Below are positions 39,487 through 53,159 of a stretch of DNA of 64,000 nucleotides, piece by piece. The DNA is from Lonsdalea britannica (GTDB lineage: Bacteria; Pseudomonadota; Gammaproteobacteria; Enterobacterales; Enterobacteriaceae). The DNA is taken from NCBI RefSeq assembly GCF_002111595.1, contig NZ_LUTN01000002.1:1-64000 (forward strand), read 5' to 3'. Made by a program: the position numbers and the translations under genes. Under the pieces are notes generated by a model, which ran no database searches, had not been told where the DNA came from, and saw nothing but the letters and a program-made list of their open reading frames with translations. Every line of letters begins with the position of its first letter. Within the stretch, counting starts at the first letter, position 1.

Positions 39487-39981
39487 ATGGTAGACACAAA
39501 AAAACGTCCGGGAAAAGATCTTGATCGTATCGATCGCAATATCCTGAACGAATTGCAAAAAGATGGTCGTATCTCCAACGTGGAGCTTTCCAAACGTGTT
39601 GGTCTATCTCCCACGCCGTGTCTGGAACGCGTTCGACGTCTGGAGCGACAGGGTTTTATCAATGGCTATACGGCGTTACTGAATCCGCATTATCTGGATG
39701 CATCGCTTCTGGTGTTCGTGGAAATCACACTAAACCGCGGCGCGCCGGATGTTTTTGAGCAGTTCAATACTGCGGTACAGAAACTGGAAGAAATTCAGGA
39801 GTGTCATCTGGTTTCCGGGGATTTTGACTATCTGCTGAAAACCCGTGTGCCGGACATGTCTGCCTACCGTAAACTGCTTGGGGAAACGCTGTTGCGTCTG
39901 CCTGGCGTTAACGACACCCGCACTTATGTGGTGATGGAAGAAGTTAAGCAGAGCAACCGGCTGGTCATCAAGACCCGCTGA
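39487..39981 (+). CDS. lrp: Leucine-responsive regulatory protein
   Basis: Global regulator of amino-acid metabolism and nutrient response, 164 residues as in E. coli. The helix-turn-helix lies at about 30-55 (NVELSKRVGLSPTPCLERVRRLE). The RAM/AsnC ligand domain follows (from LVFVEITLNRG), with the GDFDYLLKTRVPDMSAYR segment that shapes the leucine site and oligomer interface. Among its known E. coli targets are serC-aroA and the lysine/arginine transport genes, members of which lie in this window. Confidence 0.99.
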   Translation: MVDTKKRPGKDLDRIDRNILNELQKDGRISNVELSKRVGLSPTPCLERVRRLERQGFINGYTALLNPHYLDASLLVFVEITLNRGAPDVFEQFNTAVQKLEEIQECHLVSGDFDYLLKTRVPDMSAYRKLLGETLLRLPGVNDTRTYVVMEEVKQSNRLVIKTR

Positions 39982-40041
39982 CGGTATGGGTGCAAAGCCC
40001 GGTGAATTCAGCTACACTCCTGTGAATTTATACAGCTACAG

Positions 40042-40064
40042 CGCCGGGACTTTCTCGGCGTTTT
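40042..40064 (+). terminator. Probable terminator of lrp
   Basis: CGCCG (40042-40046) and CGGCG (40056-40060) pair around GGACTTTCT, then TTTT. Short stem, located between lrp and ftsK. Confidence 0.6.
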
Positions 40065-40098
40065 GTCATGACTCCTTTACCGGAACCTGGAGAGACGC

Positions 40099-43000
40099 TT
40101 GAGCCAGGAATACACTGAAGATAAAGAAATTACGCTGGAAAAACTCAGCGCGGGGCGACGTTTGATAGAGGCGTTGCTGGTTGTTGCGGGGCTGTTTGCC
40201 TGTTACCTGACCGCTGCGTTGCTGAGCTTCAGCCCGTCCGACCCCAGTTGGTCTCAGACCGCTTGGCATGAACCCATTCACAACCTGGGCGGAGGCGTTG
40301 GCGCCTGGATGGCCGATACGCTGTTTTTCGTTTTTGGCGTACTGGCTTATGCCATTCCCCCCGTCATGATCTCGCTGTGTTGGCTGATTTATCGTCAGCG
40401 CAATCGTCAGCATGCGCTTGATTATTTCACCTTCTCCTTACGTTTGATTGGCGCTCTGGCGCTTATTTTGACGTCGTGCGGTCTGGCCGCCGTCAACGTG
40501 GATGATCTCTACTATTTTGCCTCCGGCGGCGTGCTGGGCAGCCTGCTAAGCAGTGCCATGATCCCGCGCTTTAACAGCATCGGCTCCACCTTGATCCTAT
40601 TGTGCGTATGGGCTGCGGGTCTGACGCTATTCACCGGCTGGTCGTGGCTGACGATTGCAGAAAAAATCGGGGCCGCGGTGATGGGCTGCCTGACGTTCTT
40701 CTCCAATCGCGGACGTCGTGATGATTATATCGATGACGAGGACGTCGCGCGCCAAACGGACCATGAAACCGACGCTACGCCGTCCGTTGAACTTCGTGGC
40801 CACGAGGAGGAGGATGATGTGTTGCTTGCTTCACCTACGGCTCCTGCCGCGCAGTCAACGGACGATGAGGGACAACCGACTTCGCCGCCACCTGCCGATC
40901 CGGTAATAGACGACGTCGCGCAGAGCGTGTCTGCAAGCGCAACAGCGGCGGAAAACGTGACGGCGCCTGCCACGCCGATTGACAGCCAGCAGGTCGTCAC
41001 CGTTCCTATGGACATGGATAAGCACGTTAACGAAACCAAAGAACACGCTGTGCCTCCGCTATATTCTTTCGAAGTCCCAGAATCTAAAGTCGCCGAGCCC
41101 ATGAGCGAAAGCCCGGTGCATCATACTCCGCCCGCAGAGCGCGTTCCCCCTGTACCGTCGACGCCAGTGACGCCGGTCGCAGCAACGGCAGCGGCGACCG
41201 TATCAACACATCAGGCTGCCTCTACGCTACCGTTCACGCCGGCATTTTCAGCCGAGGATACAAATCCGCAGATCAAGCAGGGCGTCGGTCCTGAGTTGCC
41301 GCGCCCGAATCCTGTGCGTATCCCAACCCGGCGTGAGCTGGCTTCGTATGGTATTAAGTTGCCTTCGCAGCGGCTTGCGGAGCAGCAGGAGCGCGAAGCT
41401 CAGCGTCAAACGCAGTCGAATGGCGTTGAAGAGCCGGTCGAACAGAATGAGGCAGACCAGGAAGACGATGCGCTGATGCATCAGCTCGCGCAGGACTTTG
41501 CAGAGCAGCAACAGGAACGTTACGGTCACGACACCTTGAATGGTGGCGAGGAAGAAACCTCCACTGCGCCAGTTGCTTCGTCTTACGCTCAACCGCAACA
41601 ACCCTCTGCCGAGCCATCTCGCCCTACTCAGGTGCCGCCGTTAGACAGCGTCTTCGCCATCTCGCCGCTGGCTGATTTGGTTGACGATACGCCAAGTGAA
41701 CCCCTGTTTACTTTGTCTCCGCAGGAAGAGGCCGCGGCAGCCGTTGAACAGGTTGCTTCGCAAACGCCGATGACGCCTTATGTTCAACCTGCTGCGCCTG
41801 CTGCGCCTGCTGCGCCTGCTGCGCCTGCTGCGCCTGCTGCGGAAGCGGCAGAAGACAAAGAAGATGACGCCTCGCCGTCCATCATGGATAGCCTGATCCA
41901 CCCGTTCCTGATGCGTAACGATCAACCGCTACAGAAACCGACGACGCCGTTCCCTTCTTTCGACCTACTGACTCCGCCTTCCGGTAACGATGATCCGGTG
42001 GATGATTTTGCGCTGGAGCAGACGGCAAGGTTGATTGAGGCGCGTTTGGCGGATTACCGCGTCAAGGCGACGGTGGTGGGGTATCACCCTGGTCCAGTCA
42101 TCACGCGATTCGATCTGGATCTGGCGCCCGGCGTAAAAGCAGCCCGAATTTCCAACCTGGCGAAGGACCTGGCTCGTTCACTGTCCGTCGTGGCCGTGCG
42201 TATTGTGGAGGTTATCCCCGGCAAGCCGTATGTCGGTCTGGAGTTGCCGAACAAACATCGTCAGACCGTATTCCTGCGTGAAGTGCTGGATTGCGACCGT
42301 TTCCGCGACAATCCTTCGCCGTTATCGGTCGTATTAGGCAAGGATATCGCGGGTCAGCCGGTGGTGGCCGATCTGGCTAAAATGCCGCATTTGCTGGTGG
42401 CGGGGACGACCGGCTCTGGTAAATCCGTCGGCGTTAACGCATGATTATCAGTATGTTGTATAAGGCTTCTCCGCAAGACGTCCGCTTCATCATGATTGAC
42501 CCGAAAATGCTGGAGCTGTCGGTCTACGAAGGTATTCCGCACCTGCTGACAGAAGTCGTGACGGACATGAAGGATGCGGCTAACGCGCTGCGTTGGTGCG
42601 TTGGCGAAATGGAGCGGCGCTATAAGCTGATGTCGGCGCTGGGCGTGCGTAACCTGAGTGGCTATAACGAACGCGTCGAACAGGCTGAATCTATGGGGCG
42701 TCCGATTCCCGATCCGTTCTGGAAACCGGGCGACAGTATGGAAACGCAGCCGCCGATGCTGGAAAAATTGCCTTACATCGTCGTGATGGTGGATGAATTC
42801 GCCGATCTGATGATGGCGGTAGGTAAAAAGGTCGAAGAGCTGATCGCTCGTCTGGCTCAGAAGGCGCGTGCGGCAGGGATTCATCTGGTTCTGGCAACGC
42901 AGCGCCCGTCGGTGGATGTGATTACCGGGTTGATTAAGGCCAACATTCCCACGCGTATTGCCTTTACGGTATCCAGTAAAATTGACTCCAGAACGATCCT

Positions 43001-43424
43001 TGATCAGGGCGGCGCGGAATCGCTGCTGGGTATGGGTGACATGTTGTACATGGCCCCCAACTCTTCTATCCCCGTGCGTGTGCATGGCGCATTTGTCCGG
43101 GATCAGGAAGTGCATGCCGTCGTTCAAGACTGGAAAGCGCGCGGTCGTCCTGAATACATCGACAGTATCGTCAAGGGCGGTGAAGAAGGCGAAGGCGGTA
43201 GCCTGGGGCTGGATGGGGATGAAGAGCTTGACCCGTTGTTCGATCAGGCGGTCGCTTTTGTGGTGGAAAAACGTCGCGCGTCGATCTCGGGCGTACAACG
43301 TCAGTTCCGCATTGGCTACAACCGTGCGGCGCGCCTTGTCGAGCAGATGGAGGCACAGGGCATTGTCAGTTCCCCGGGTCATAATGGTAATCGCGAAGTT
43401 CTGGCCCCCCCTCCTATGGAGTAA
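40099..43424 (+). pseudogene. ftsK: DNA translocase FtsK (one-base frameshift as sequenced)
   Basis: Septal DNA pump coordinating division and chromosome segregation. Translation starts at TTG 40099 ([16 protein letters not shown]), as in E. coli. Four to five membrane helices lie at about 20-195, then a long Pro/Ala/Gln/Glu linker, then the RecA-like motor. The frame breaks just after Walker [22 protein letters not shown] stands where GCAATGATT would continue into MIISMLYKA. The second part (42441-43424) holds Walker B ([12 protein letters not shown]) and the gamma winged helix ([27 protein letters not shown]) that reads KOPS. Repaired length is 1108 residues, against 1329 in E. coli, because the linker is shorter. 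FtsK's N-terminus is essential, so a base-call error is favoured. Confidence 0.93.
41788..41841 (+). repeat. Six tandem copies of CCTGCTGCG in ftsK linker
   Basis: A perfect 9-bp unit repeated six times, encoding (Pro-Ala-Ala)6 in the disordered linker between the FtsK membrane domain and motor. The perfect nucleotide identity of the copies suggests recent slippage, so copy number may vary among strains. Confidence 0.95.
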
Positions 43425-43593
43425 TTCTTGGACCGAAGCGGCTGTCGTCTGTGCAAAGATGCGTAAAAGCCTGACAATACAGACAACATCGGCTGTTTCG
43501 GTGTACCTCCCTGAACTACAGTGAGGTCATACACTGGGTGGTTGTCTGTGACAGTCGCCTACGATGCCATCAGGATAGTAAAAGGATCTTTTT

Positions 43594-44208
43594 ATGATAA
43601 AAAAATGGTTAATGACCGGTTGTTTGCTGTCGAGCATGGTATCCAGCGCTGTATACGCCGATGCCTCCAGCGATCTGCAAAGTCGCCTGAGCAAAGTTAA
43701 CAGCTTCCACGCCAGCTTTTCCCAAAAGGTGACGGGCAATGATGGTTCATCGGTACAGGATGGCGAGGGAGAGCTGTGGGTTCAGCGCCCGAATCTGTTT
43801 AACTGGAAAACGACGTCGCCTGACGAAAGCGTACTGATTTCCGACGGCAAAACGCTGTGGTTCTATAACCCGTTCGTTGAGCAGGTCACGGCGACCTGGG
43901 TAAAAGATGCGACGGGGAACACGCCGTTCATCCTGATTACGCGTAATAGCCCGAGCGACTGGAAAAATTACCATGTCACGCAGAAAGGCGATGACTTTGA
44001 GCTGATGCCGAAGTCCGCCAGCGGCAACCTGCGTCAATTCTCCATCAGCGTGACCAGTTCCGGCACCATCAAAGGTTTTACCGCCACCGAACAGGACGGT
44101 CAACGTAGTAGTTACGTCCTCAAAGATCAGCAAAACGGAGCGGTAGACGCGGCAAAATTCACCTTTACACCGCCCAAAGGGGTTGCGGTGGACGACCAAC
44201 GTCAGTGA
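43594..44208 (+). CDS. lolA: Outer-membrane lipoprotein carrier LolA
   Basis: Periplasmic chaperone that ferries lipoproteins from LolCDE to LolB. 204 residues, close to E. coli LolA. Signal peptide 1-22 ([22 protein letters not shown], cleaved before DASSD). Mature landmarks are [40 protein letters not shown] and [19 protein letters not shown], which line the hydrophobic lipid cavity. It follows ftsK and is 7 bases ahead of rarA, as in E. coli. Confidence 0.97.
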   Translation: MIKKWLMTGCLLSSMVSSAVYADASSDLQSRLSKVNSFHASFSQKVTGNDGSSVQDGEGELWVQRPNLFNWKTTSPDESVLISDGKTLWFYNPFVEQVTATWVKDATGNTPFILITRNSPSDWKNYHVTQKGDDFELMPKSASGNLRQFSISVTSSGTIKGFTATEQDGQRSSYVLKDQQNGAVDAAKFTFTPPKGVAVDDQRQ

Positions 44209-44215
44209 GGCGTCT

Positions 44216-45559
44216 GTGAGTAATCTGTCCCTCGATTTTTCCGAGAATGAATTTCAGCCACTGGCCGCGCGTATGCGGCCAGTCACGTTAGCCCAGTACA
44301 TCGGCCAGCAGCATCTGCTGGGGCCGGGTAAACCGTTGCCGCGTGCGATTGAGTCCGGCCAGCTTCACTCCATGATTCTGTGGGGACCTCCGGGAACGGG
44401 GAAAACTACGCTGGCGGAGTTGATCGGTCGTTACGGGGATGCCGATGTGGAACGCATCTCGGCAGTGACGTCCGGCATCAAAGAGATTCGTGAGGCGATT
44501 GAACGCGCGCGGCAAAATCGCAATGCAGGACGCCGCACCATTCTGTTCGTGGACGAAGTCCATCGCTTCAATAAAAGCCAACAGGATGCCTTTCTCCCTC
44601 ATATCGAGGATGGCACGATCACCTTCATTGGCGCGACGACAGAGAATCCCTCATTCGAGCTGAACTCCGCATTGTTATCCCGCGCCCGCGTTTACTTATT
44701 AAAAGCACTGACGGCAGATGATATCGAAGTCGTCTTGACTCAGGCGCTGGAGGATAGCGAACGCGGTTTGGGAAAACAGCACATCGTCTTGCCTGACGAG
44801 ACGCGCCGTCTGCTGTCTCAGCTCGTGAGCGGCGATGCCCGGCGTGCACTCAATTTACTGGAAATGATGTCGGATATGGCGGAAGTCGACGCCGCCGGTG
44901 AGCGTCATCTGACGCCGGAATTGCTCAACGAAGTCGCCGGTGAACGCAGTGCTCGTTTTGATAACAAAGGCGACCGATATTATGACCTGATTTCCGCCTT
45001 GCATAAATCAGTGCGCGGCTCAGCGCCGGATGCGGCACTTTACTGGTATGCGCGTATTATCACGGCGGGCGGCGACCCGCTGTATGTCGCCCGACGTTTA
45101 CTGGCGATTGCCTCGGAAGATGTGGGGAACGCCGATCCTCGTGGTATGCAGGTGGCGATTGCGGCGTGGGACTGTTTCACCCGCGTGGGCCCCGCCGAAG
45201 GGGAAAGGGCGATCGCTCAGGCCATTGTCTATCTGGCGTGCGCGCCGAAAAGCAATGCCGTTTATACGGCATTCAAGTCGGCGATGCGCGATGCGCGTGA
45301 CAAGCCGGATTTTGATGTGCCTGATCACTTACGCAATGCGCCAACCGCACTGATGAAAGAGATGGGACTCGGCGCTGAGTATCGTTACGCCCACGATGAA
45401 CCCAATGCGTATGCGGCGGGCGAGAACTATTTCCCCTCGGAAATGGCAGCCACACAGTATTATTATCCAACCTCTCGCGGTTTAGAGGGAAAGATCGGTG
45501 AAAAGCTCGCCTGGCTGGCCTCTCAGGATCAAAATAGCCCGACAAAACGCTACCGCTAG
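44216..45559 (+). CDS. rarA: Replication-associated recombination protein RarA (MgsA)
   Basis: AAA+ ATPase related to clamp loaders and RuvB that acts at stalled replication forks. A GTG start at 44216 ([20 protein letters not shown]) gives 447 residues, the exact E. coli length; the open frame upstream overlaps lolA. Walker [10 protein letters not shown], Walker [17 protein letters not shown], sensor 1 [21 protein letters not shown] and the tetramerisation region ([18 protein letters not shown]) are intact. Seven bases separate it from lolA. Confidence 0.97.
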   Translation: MSNLSLDFSENEFQPLAARMRPVTLAQYIGQQHLLGPGKPLPRAIESGQLHSMILWGPPGTGKTTLAELIGRYGDADVERISAVTSGIKEIREAIERARQNRNAGRRTILFVDEVHRFNKSQQDAFLPHIEDGTITFIGATTENPSFELNSALLSRARVYLLKALTADDIEVVLTQALEDSERGLGKQHIVLPDETRRLLSQLVSGDARRALNLLEMMSDMAEVDAAGERHLTPELLNEVAGERSARFDNKGDRYYDLISALHKSVRGSAPDAALYWYARIITAGGDPLYVARRLLAIASEDVGNADPRGMQVAIAAWDCFTRVGPAEGERAIAQAIVYLACAPKSNAVYTAFKSAMRDARDKPDFDVPDHLRNAPTALMKEMGLGAEYRYAHDEPNAYAAGENYFPSEMAATQYYYPTSRGLEGKIGEKLAWLASQDQNSPTKRYR

Positions 45560-45576
45560 CCTACCCGTTGCGGTAA

Positions 45577-46956
<1,380 letters not shown>

Positions 46957-46969
46957 ATCACCTTTGCTG

Positions 46970-46997
46970 AAAAAGCGCCCTCAGGGGCGCTTTTTTT
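46970..46997 (+). terminator. Rho-independent terminator of serS
   Basis: AGCGCCC (46974-46980) and GGGCGCT (46985-46991) with a TCAG loop, preceded by A5 and followed by T7. Confidence 0.95.
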
Positions 46998-47258
46998 ATG
47001 CCTGGACTGTCGCCTTTTAAGGTAAAAATCAGGGCGTTCTTCCCCGGAATCTGGCAGAGATGAATGCGAGATCAAGCGATCATAAGAAAAGACTATTATC
47101 GTAAAAGCTGCTGCAAACTCGGGCTCGATAAGACGCTGCAGGGCGCCGCGGTGTCAGGCCATGAACAAATCGTGCGGTTACTCTCTCAACACGGATTGAC
47201 TTTAACTTTGCTGGTGGCATGATGCGCGCAAAATATCTTCTCTCATGGTCATCGACCC
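46998..47258. other. Gene-free gap upstream of ycaD
   Basis: About 260 bases between the serS terminator and ycaD. The E. coli neighbours dmsABC are absent. I see no credible frame or repeat; the last part should hold the ycaD promoter. Confidence 0.4.
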
Positions 47259-48413
47259 ATGTTCACCTATACGCGCCCGGTCATTTTGCTGCTTAGCGGT
47301 TTACTGCTGCTAACGGTCTGCATTGCTGTGCTCAATACGCTTGTCCCCCTTTGGTTGAATGCTCAACAGCTCTCTGTATGGCAAGTCGGGCTGGTGGGGT
47401 CCTCTTACTTCAGTGGCAACCTAATTGGAACGTTGTTGGCCGGGGCCTTGATCCATCGGTTTGGATTTAACCGCTCTTATTACTTCGCCGCGATCCTGCT
47501 GGCTATCGCCACCGCAGCCTTGGCGTTGTCGGTTGATTTTTGGAGCTGGCTGCTGTGGCGCTTCATTGCGGGCGTTGGCTGCGCATTGATATGGGTCGTG
47601 GTTGAGAGCGCTTTGTTGTGCAGCGGCCATGCGACTAACCGGGGGCAACTGCTGGCGGCGTACATGATGGCGTACTATCTGGGGAGCGTCGTCGGTCAAC
47701 TGCTTCTTAGCATGGTTCATACTGATGTTTTCAGCGTCTTGCCGTGGGCGGTCGTACTGGTCGTGCTCAGCGTATTACCGATGCTGTTTGCCCGACTTTC
47801 TCCGCCGCAAATAATGACGCACAAGGTGAATGTTTGGCAGATGTTACGTTACCGTACGGCCCGTTTAGGCATTAACGGCTGCGTGATTTCCGGCATCATC
47901 TTGGGGTCGATGTATGGTCTGATGCCGCTCTATCTGGCCCATCAGGGAATGAGTGACGCACAGGTCGGTTATTGGATGGCATTGCTGATTAGCGCCGGTA
48001 TTTTTGGACAATGGCCGGTCGGCAAAATGGCGGACCGCTATGGTCGCCTGATGGTGCTGAGAGTGCTGGTATTCGCGGTGATCATCGGCTGTATCATGAT
48101 GTTGGGTTTCAGTCGGTATGCGATGGTGCCGGCGTTATTCATTCTGGGCTGCGCGGCATTTACGCTCTATCCCGTGGCTATGTCCTGGGCCTGCGAGAAA
48201 GTGGCGGCGGGAGAGTTGGTTGCGATGAATCAGGCTTTGTTGCTGAGCTATACGATAGGTAGCCTGACAGGACCCAGTTTGGCGGCGATGCTGATGCAAT
48301 CCTATTCCGATAAATTACTGTTCGTCCTGATCGGCGCCATCGCTTTTTGTTATTTGGTGATGTTGCTTAAAAAAGCCAATCACCAACATCCCAATCCGCT
48401 GGCGGCGGCTTAA
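47259..48413 (+). CDS. ycaD: MFS transporter YcaD
   Basis: Major facilitator of 384 residues (E. coli YcaD 382), substrate unknown. Twelve hydrophobic segments are apparent, beginning [27 protein letters not shown]. Landmarks are [21 protein letters not shown] (the loop 2-3 region) and [17 protein letters not shown], then [18 protein letters not shown] in the second half, the typical MFS loop motif. It lies between serS and the pfl genes, as in E. coli, and is convergent with pflA. Confidence 0.94.
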   Translation: MFTYTRPVILLLSGLLLLTVCIAVLNTLVPLWLNAQQLSVWQVGLVGSSYFSGNLIGTLLAGALIHRFGFNRSYYFAAILLAIATAALALSVDFWSWLLWRFIAGVGCALIWVVVESALLCSGHATNRGQLLAAYMMAYYLGSVVGQLLLSMVHTDVFSVLPWAVVLVVLSVLPMLFARLSPPQIMTHKVNVWQMLRYRTARLGINGCVISGIILGSMYGLMPLYLAHQGMSDAQVGYWMALLISAGIFGQWPVGKMADRYGRLMVLRVLVFAVIIGCIMMLGFSRYAMVPALFILGCAAFTLYPVAMSWACEKVAAGELVAMNQALLLSYTIGSLTGPSLAAMLMQSYSDKLLFVLIGAIAFCYLVMLLKKANHQHPNPLAAA

Positions 48414-48427
48414 CGAATCAGTCAATC

Positions 48428-48450
48428 AGCCGGTCATAGATTGACCGGCT
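48428..48450. terminator. Hairpin between convergent ycaD and pflA
   Basis: AGCCGGTCA (48428-48436) and TGACCGGCT (48442-48450) are perfect inverted copies with loop TAGAT. The same nine-base arms occur in the metQ-metN hairpin at 3131-3149. No T-run follows on either strand. Confidence 0.6.
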
Positions 48451-48461
48451 CGCCGTCAGTG

Positions 48462-49202
48462 TCAATAAACGACGTGGTGGCCGTAGCTTTCAAGAATCGA
48501 TTTCACGCGGTCCATGGTCTCCGCTTTTGGGGGCTTCACGCCATCCAACTGGTATTCCTCACCCATAGCCACCCATTTATGTTTACCCAGCTCATGGTAG
48601 GGCAGGAGTTCAATCTTCTCGATATTGCCCATCTCTTGGGTGAACTCACCCAGCATATGTGCTGACTTATCGTCGTCAGACCAGCCGGGGACGACCACAT
48701 AGCGAATCCACGTTCTTTGCTGACGTTTGGCGAGATAACGTGCAAATTCCAGCGTGCGATGATTGGAAACACCCACTAGGTTCTGATGGATCGTGTCGTC
48801 AAGCTGCTTTAAATCCAGCATCACCAAATCGGTGGCATCGAGCAGTTCATCGATCACCGGATCGTAACGGCGAACGAATCCGTTGGTATCAAGACAGGTG
48901 TTGATGCCTTGCTCCTGACAAGCGCGAAACCAATCGCGGACGAATTCAGCCTGCAAAATGGCCTCTCCGCCGGAGGCTGTGACGCCGCCGCCGGATGCAT
49001 TCATGTAATGACGATAGGTGACCACCTCTTTCATCAGCTCTTCTACCGTAATCTCTTTGCCACCGTGGGTATCCCAGGTATCGCGGTTGTGGCAGTAGAG
49101 GCAGCGCATCAAGCATCCCTGAAAGAAGACGATGAAGCGAATGCCTGGACCATCGACGGTTCCACAGGATTCGAAAGAGTGAATACGACCAATTACTGAC
49201 AT
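48462..49202 (-). CDS. pflA: Pyruvate formate-lyase 1-activating enzyme
   Basis: Radical-SAM enzyme that installs the glycyl radical on PflB under anaerobic conditions. ATG 49202 ([20 protein letters not shown]) gives 246 residues, the E. coli length; upstream codons are not conserved. The [4Fe-4S] triad is Cys30, Cys34 and Cys37 in [32 protein letters not shown] and [13 protein letters not shown]-like segments (here [14 protein letters not shown]) are typical. It is downstream of pflB but beyond a terminator-like hairpin, 235 bases away, so it probably has its own promoter too. Confidence 0.98.
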   Translation of the reverse strand: MSVIGRIHSFESCGTVDGPGIRFIVFFQGCLMRCLYCHNRDTWDTHGGKEITVEELMKEVVTYRHYMNASGGGVTASGGEAILQAEFVRDWFRACQEQGINTCLDTNGFVRRYDPVIDELLDATDLVMLDLKQLDDTIHQNLVGVSNHRTLEFARYLAKRQQRTWIRYVVVPGWSDDDKSAHMLGEFTQEMGNIEKIELLPYHELGKHKWVAMGEEYQLDGVKPPKAETMDRVKSILESYGHHVVY

Positions 49203-49380
49203 TGCGAGGTTTCTCCGGGTTGGGCCGAACAATAGCGGCCAGCTGGGGCGCAGAATGACGCCATCATGCATGACTTACAGCAGGATGACGCTGCGTCGAA
49301 TCTGTTTTGGCAGCCATCCCTCGTTAAACGGTCACGGCGGGCTGACAAAACAGGCTCTCAATACTCCGGCGAAGCGGTGA

Positions 49381-49404
49381 AAAAAGGCCCCACAGAGTGG
49401 AGCC
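49381..49404 (-). terminator. Terminator of focA-pflB
   Basis: GGCCCCAC (49386-49393) faces GTGGAGCC (49397-49404), forming in the minus-strand RNA an 8-bp stem with one G-U pair, followed by five or more T. It begins 34 bases after the pflB stop. Confidence 0.85.
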
Positions 49405-49437
49405 TTTATTTTACGCCTTTTCAGGCAGACATGATAA

Positions 49438-51726
<2,289 letters not shown>

Positions 51727-51782
51727 TTTACACCTACCTTTTATATGGATTTTTAAAACCCGATGTTGCGGCCGATAACACC

Positions 51783-52640
51783 CTAGTGCTTGTCTCCACC
51801 GCGCAAATAAATAACCCAATAAGTTAAGCCTACCAACAACCCGCCACCAATGATGTTGCCGATAGTGACCGGGATCAGGTTATCGACAATAAAATTGTGG
51901 ATGGTCAGGTGTTCGAATTGGCTCGGCGCCATTCCAATGGCATGCCAGAACTCTTCCGAAGCGAAGTTTTTAATCACAATTCCCATAGGAATCATGAACA
52001 TGTTTGCAATGCTATGCTCGAAGCCGCTAGCGACAAACATGGCGACCGGCAAAACCATCACCAGACATTTGTCGAGCAGGGTACGGCCGGAGTAACTCAT
52101 CCAGACGGCCAAACAGACCATTAGATTCGCCAGAATGCCGAGGCATAGTGCCTCAGTGAACGTATGCTCCAGCTTGTGATTCGCGGTTTGCAGGATATTC
52201 AAACCCCACGCGCCGTTAGCGACCATGTGCTCGCCTGAGAACCAAATCAGCGCAACGAAGATCAGCGCTCCCACCAGGTTCCCAAAATAGACGTTCACCC
52301 AGTTGCAGCCTAACTGACGCCAGGTAATGCGGTCACTGGCCTTAGCCACAAGAATCAACACCGTGGACGTAAACAAGTCTGCGCCGCAGACCACCACCAG
52401 CATCAGCCCCAGAGAGAAGCAGATACCGCCGACCAGTTTGGCCATGCCGAAAGGCATGGAGGCCGACCCTGTCGTGGCAGTGATGTAGAAAACAAATGCG
52501 ATGGAGATGAAAACTCCCGCACTTATCGCGAGGGAAAATGTAGTCAGCGGTTTTTTTGTCGCTTTATAGACACCTGCATCTTCCGCAACTTTTGCCATTG
52601 CTGCCGGTAGTAGCAGAGTAAAGGGGTTGTCAGCTTTCAC
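51783..52640 (-). CDS. focA: Formate channel FocA
   Basis: Pentameric formate/nitrite-family channel that exports or imports formate made by PflB. 285 residues, the exact E. coli length. Six membrane helices are visible. Family signatures are [29 protein letters not shown] and [48 protein letters not shown], the latter including the pore histidine. It is the first gene of focA-pflB. Confidence 0.98.
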   Translation of the reverse strand: MKADNPFTLLLPAAMAKVAEDAGVYKATKKPLTTFSLAISAGVFISIAFVFYITATTGSASMPFGMAKLVGGICFSLGLMLVVVCGADLFTSTVLILVAKASDRITWRQLGCNWVNVYFGNLVGALIFVALIWFSGEHMVANGAWGLNILQTANHKLEHTFTEALCLGILANLMVCLAVWMSYSGRTLLDKCLVMVLPVAMFVASGFEHSIANMFMIPMGIVIKNFASEEFWHAIGMAPSQFEHLTIHNFIVDNLIPVTIGNIIGGGLLVGLTYWVIYLRGGDKH

Positions 52641-53123
52641 ACTAACTCTCTCTTAAAGTTTATCAGCGCAGTGATATTAACAAAGCATATTAATGCGAAA
52701 TTTGACATGGATCATAATGGCGGGTACTTGACAGGCCTCAAGTCCCTCAAAACACCATGCAATCAAGTTAACCGAATGAATTTTAACGAAAAAATATTTT
52801 TAAAAAATATAAAGATCGTTTAAGGAGGTGCGTTGAAATAGGGTTTTTTTATTAAAAACAGCATTTATTTTATAATTATAGCGGTTAAATTCTTCGCCAC
52901 TAGTCGAAATTTAACCAAGTAGTAACATCAAAAATAATATCCATAATTAAATTAAGGTGTTAGGTAAAAATAACCCTGAATTTAATCTGGAATAATTGAG
53001 GCTGACGAAAAATGGAAACCGGGGGCGAACAGCCGCGGGGAGTGTAAAGCATTGTTGCAGCGATGGGAATCCATCGGAGTGTAAATATATATCCCACTAA
53101 TAAAAAATGGGATCATGGTGAAG
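52641..53123 (-). promoter_or_regulatory. focA-pflB control region
   Basis: About 480 bases of AT-rich sequence between focA and the ycaO 3' end, with no gene. It should hold the multiple anaerobic promoters known for this operon in E. coli (FNR, ArcA, IHF). One FNR-like site is called separately. A perfect repeat ACTTGA-N6-TCAAGT lies at 52726-52743. Confidence 0.55.
52702..52715 (-). promoter_or_regulatory. FNR-like site upstream of focA
   Basis: TTGACATGGATCAT matches the FNR/CRP-family consensus TTGAT-N4-ATCAA at 8 of 10 defined positions. It lies about 62-75 bases before the focA ATG, a reasonable place for anaerobic activation of focA-pflB. The regulator is inferred from the known E. 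coli operon, not shown. Confidence 0.6.
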
Positions 53124-53147
53124 TACGGCAAGCATATGCCTGCCGTA
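53124..53147 (-). terminator. Near-palindromic hairpin after ycaO
   Basis: The 24 bases 53124-53147 (TACGGCA...TGCCGTA around a GCATATGC centre) are self-complementary apart from one position that is a G-U pair in the minus-strand RNA. It begins 12 bases after the ycaO stop codon and probably ends or stabilises that transcript. Confidence 0.6.
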
Positions 53148-53159
53148 TTGATAGGAGGG

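Noticed and set aside
42354-43382. A 342-codon minus-strand frame opposite the FtsK motor domain
   Set aside because: Antisense to a conserved motor domain; no plausible domain or ribosome-binding site.
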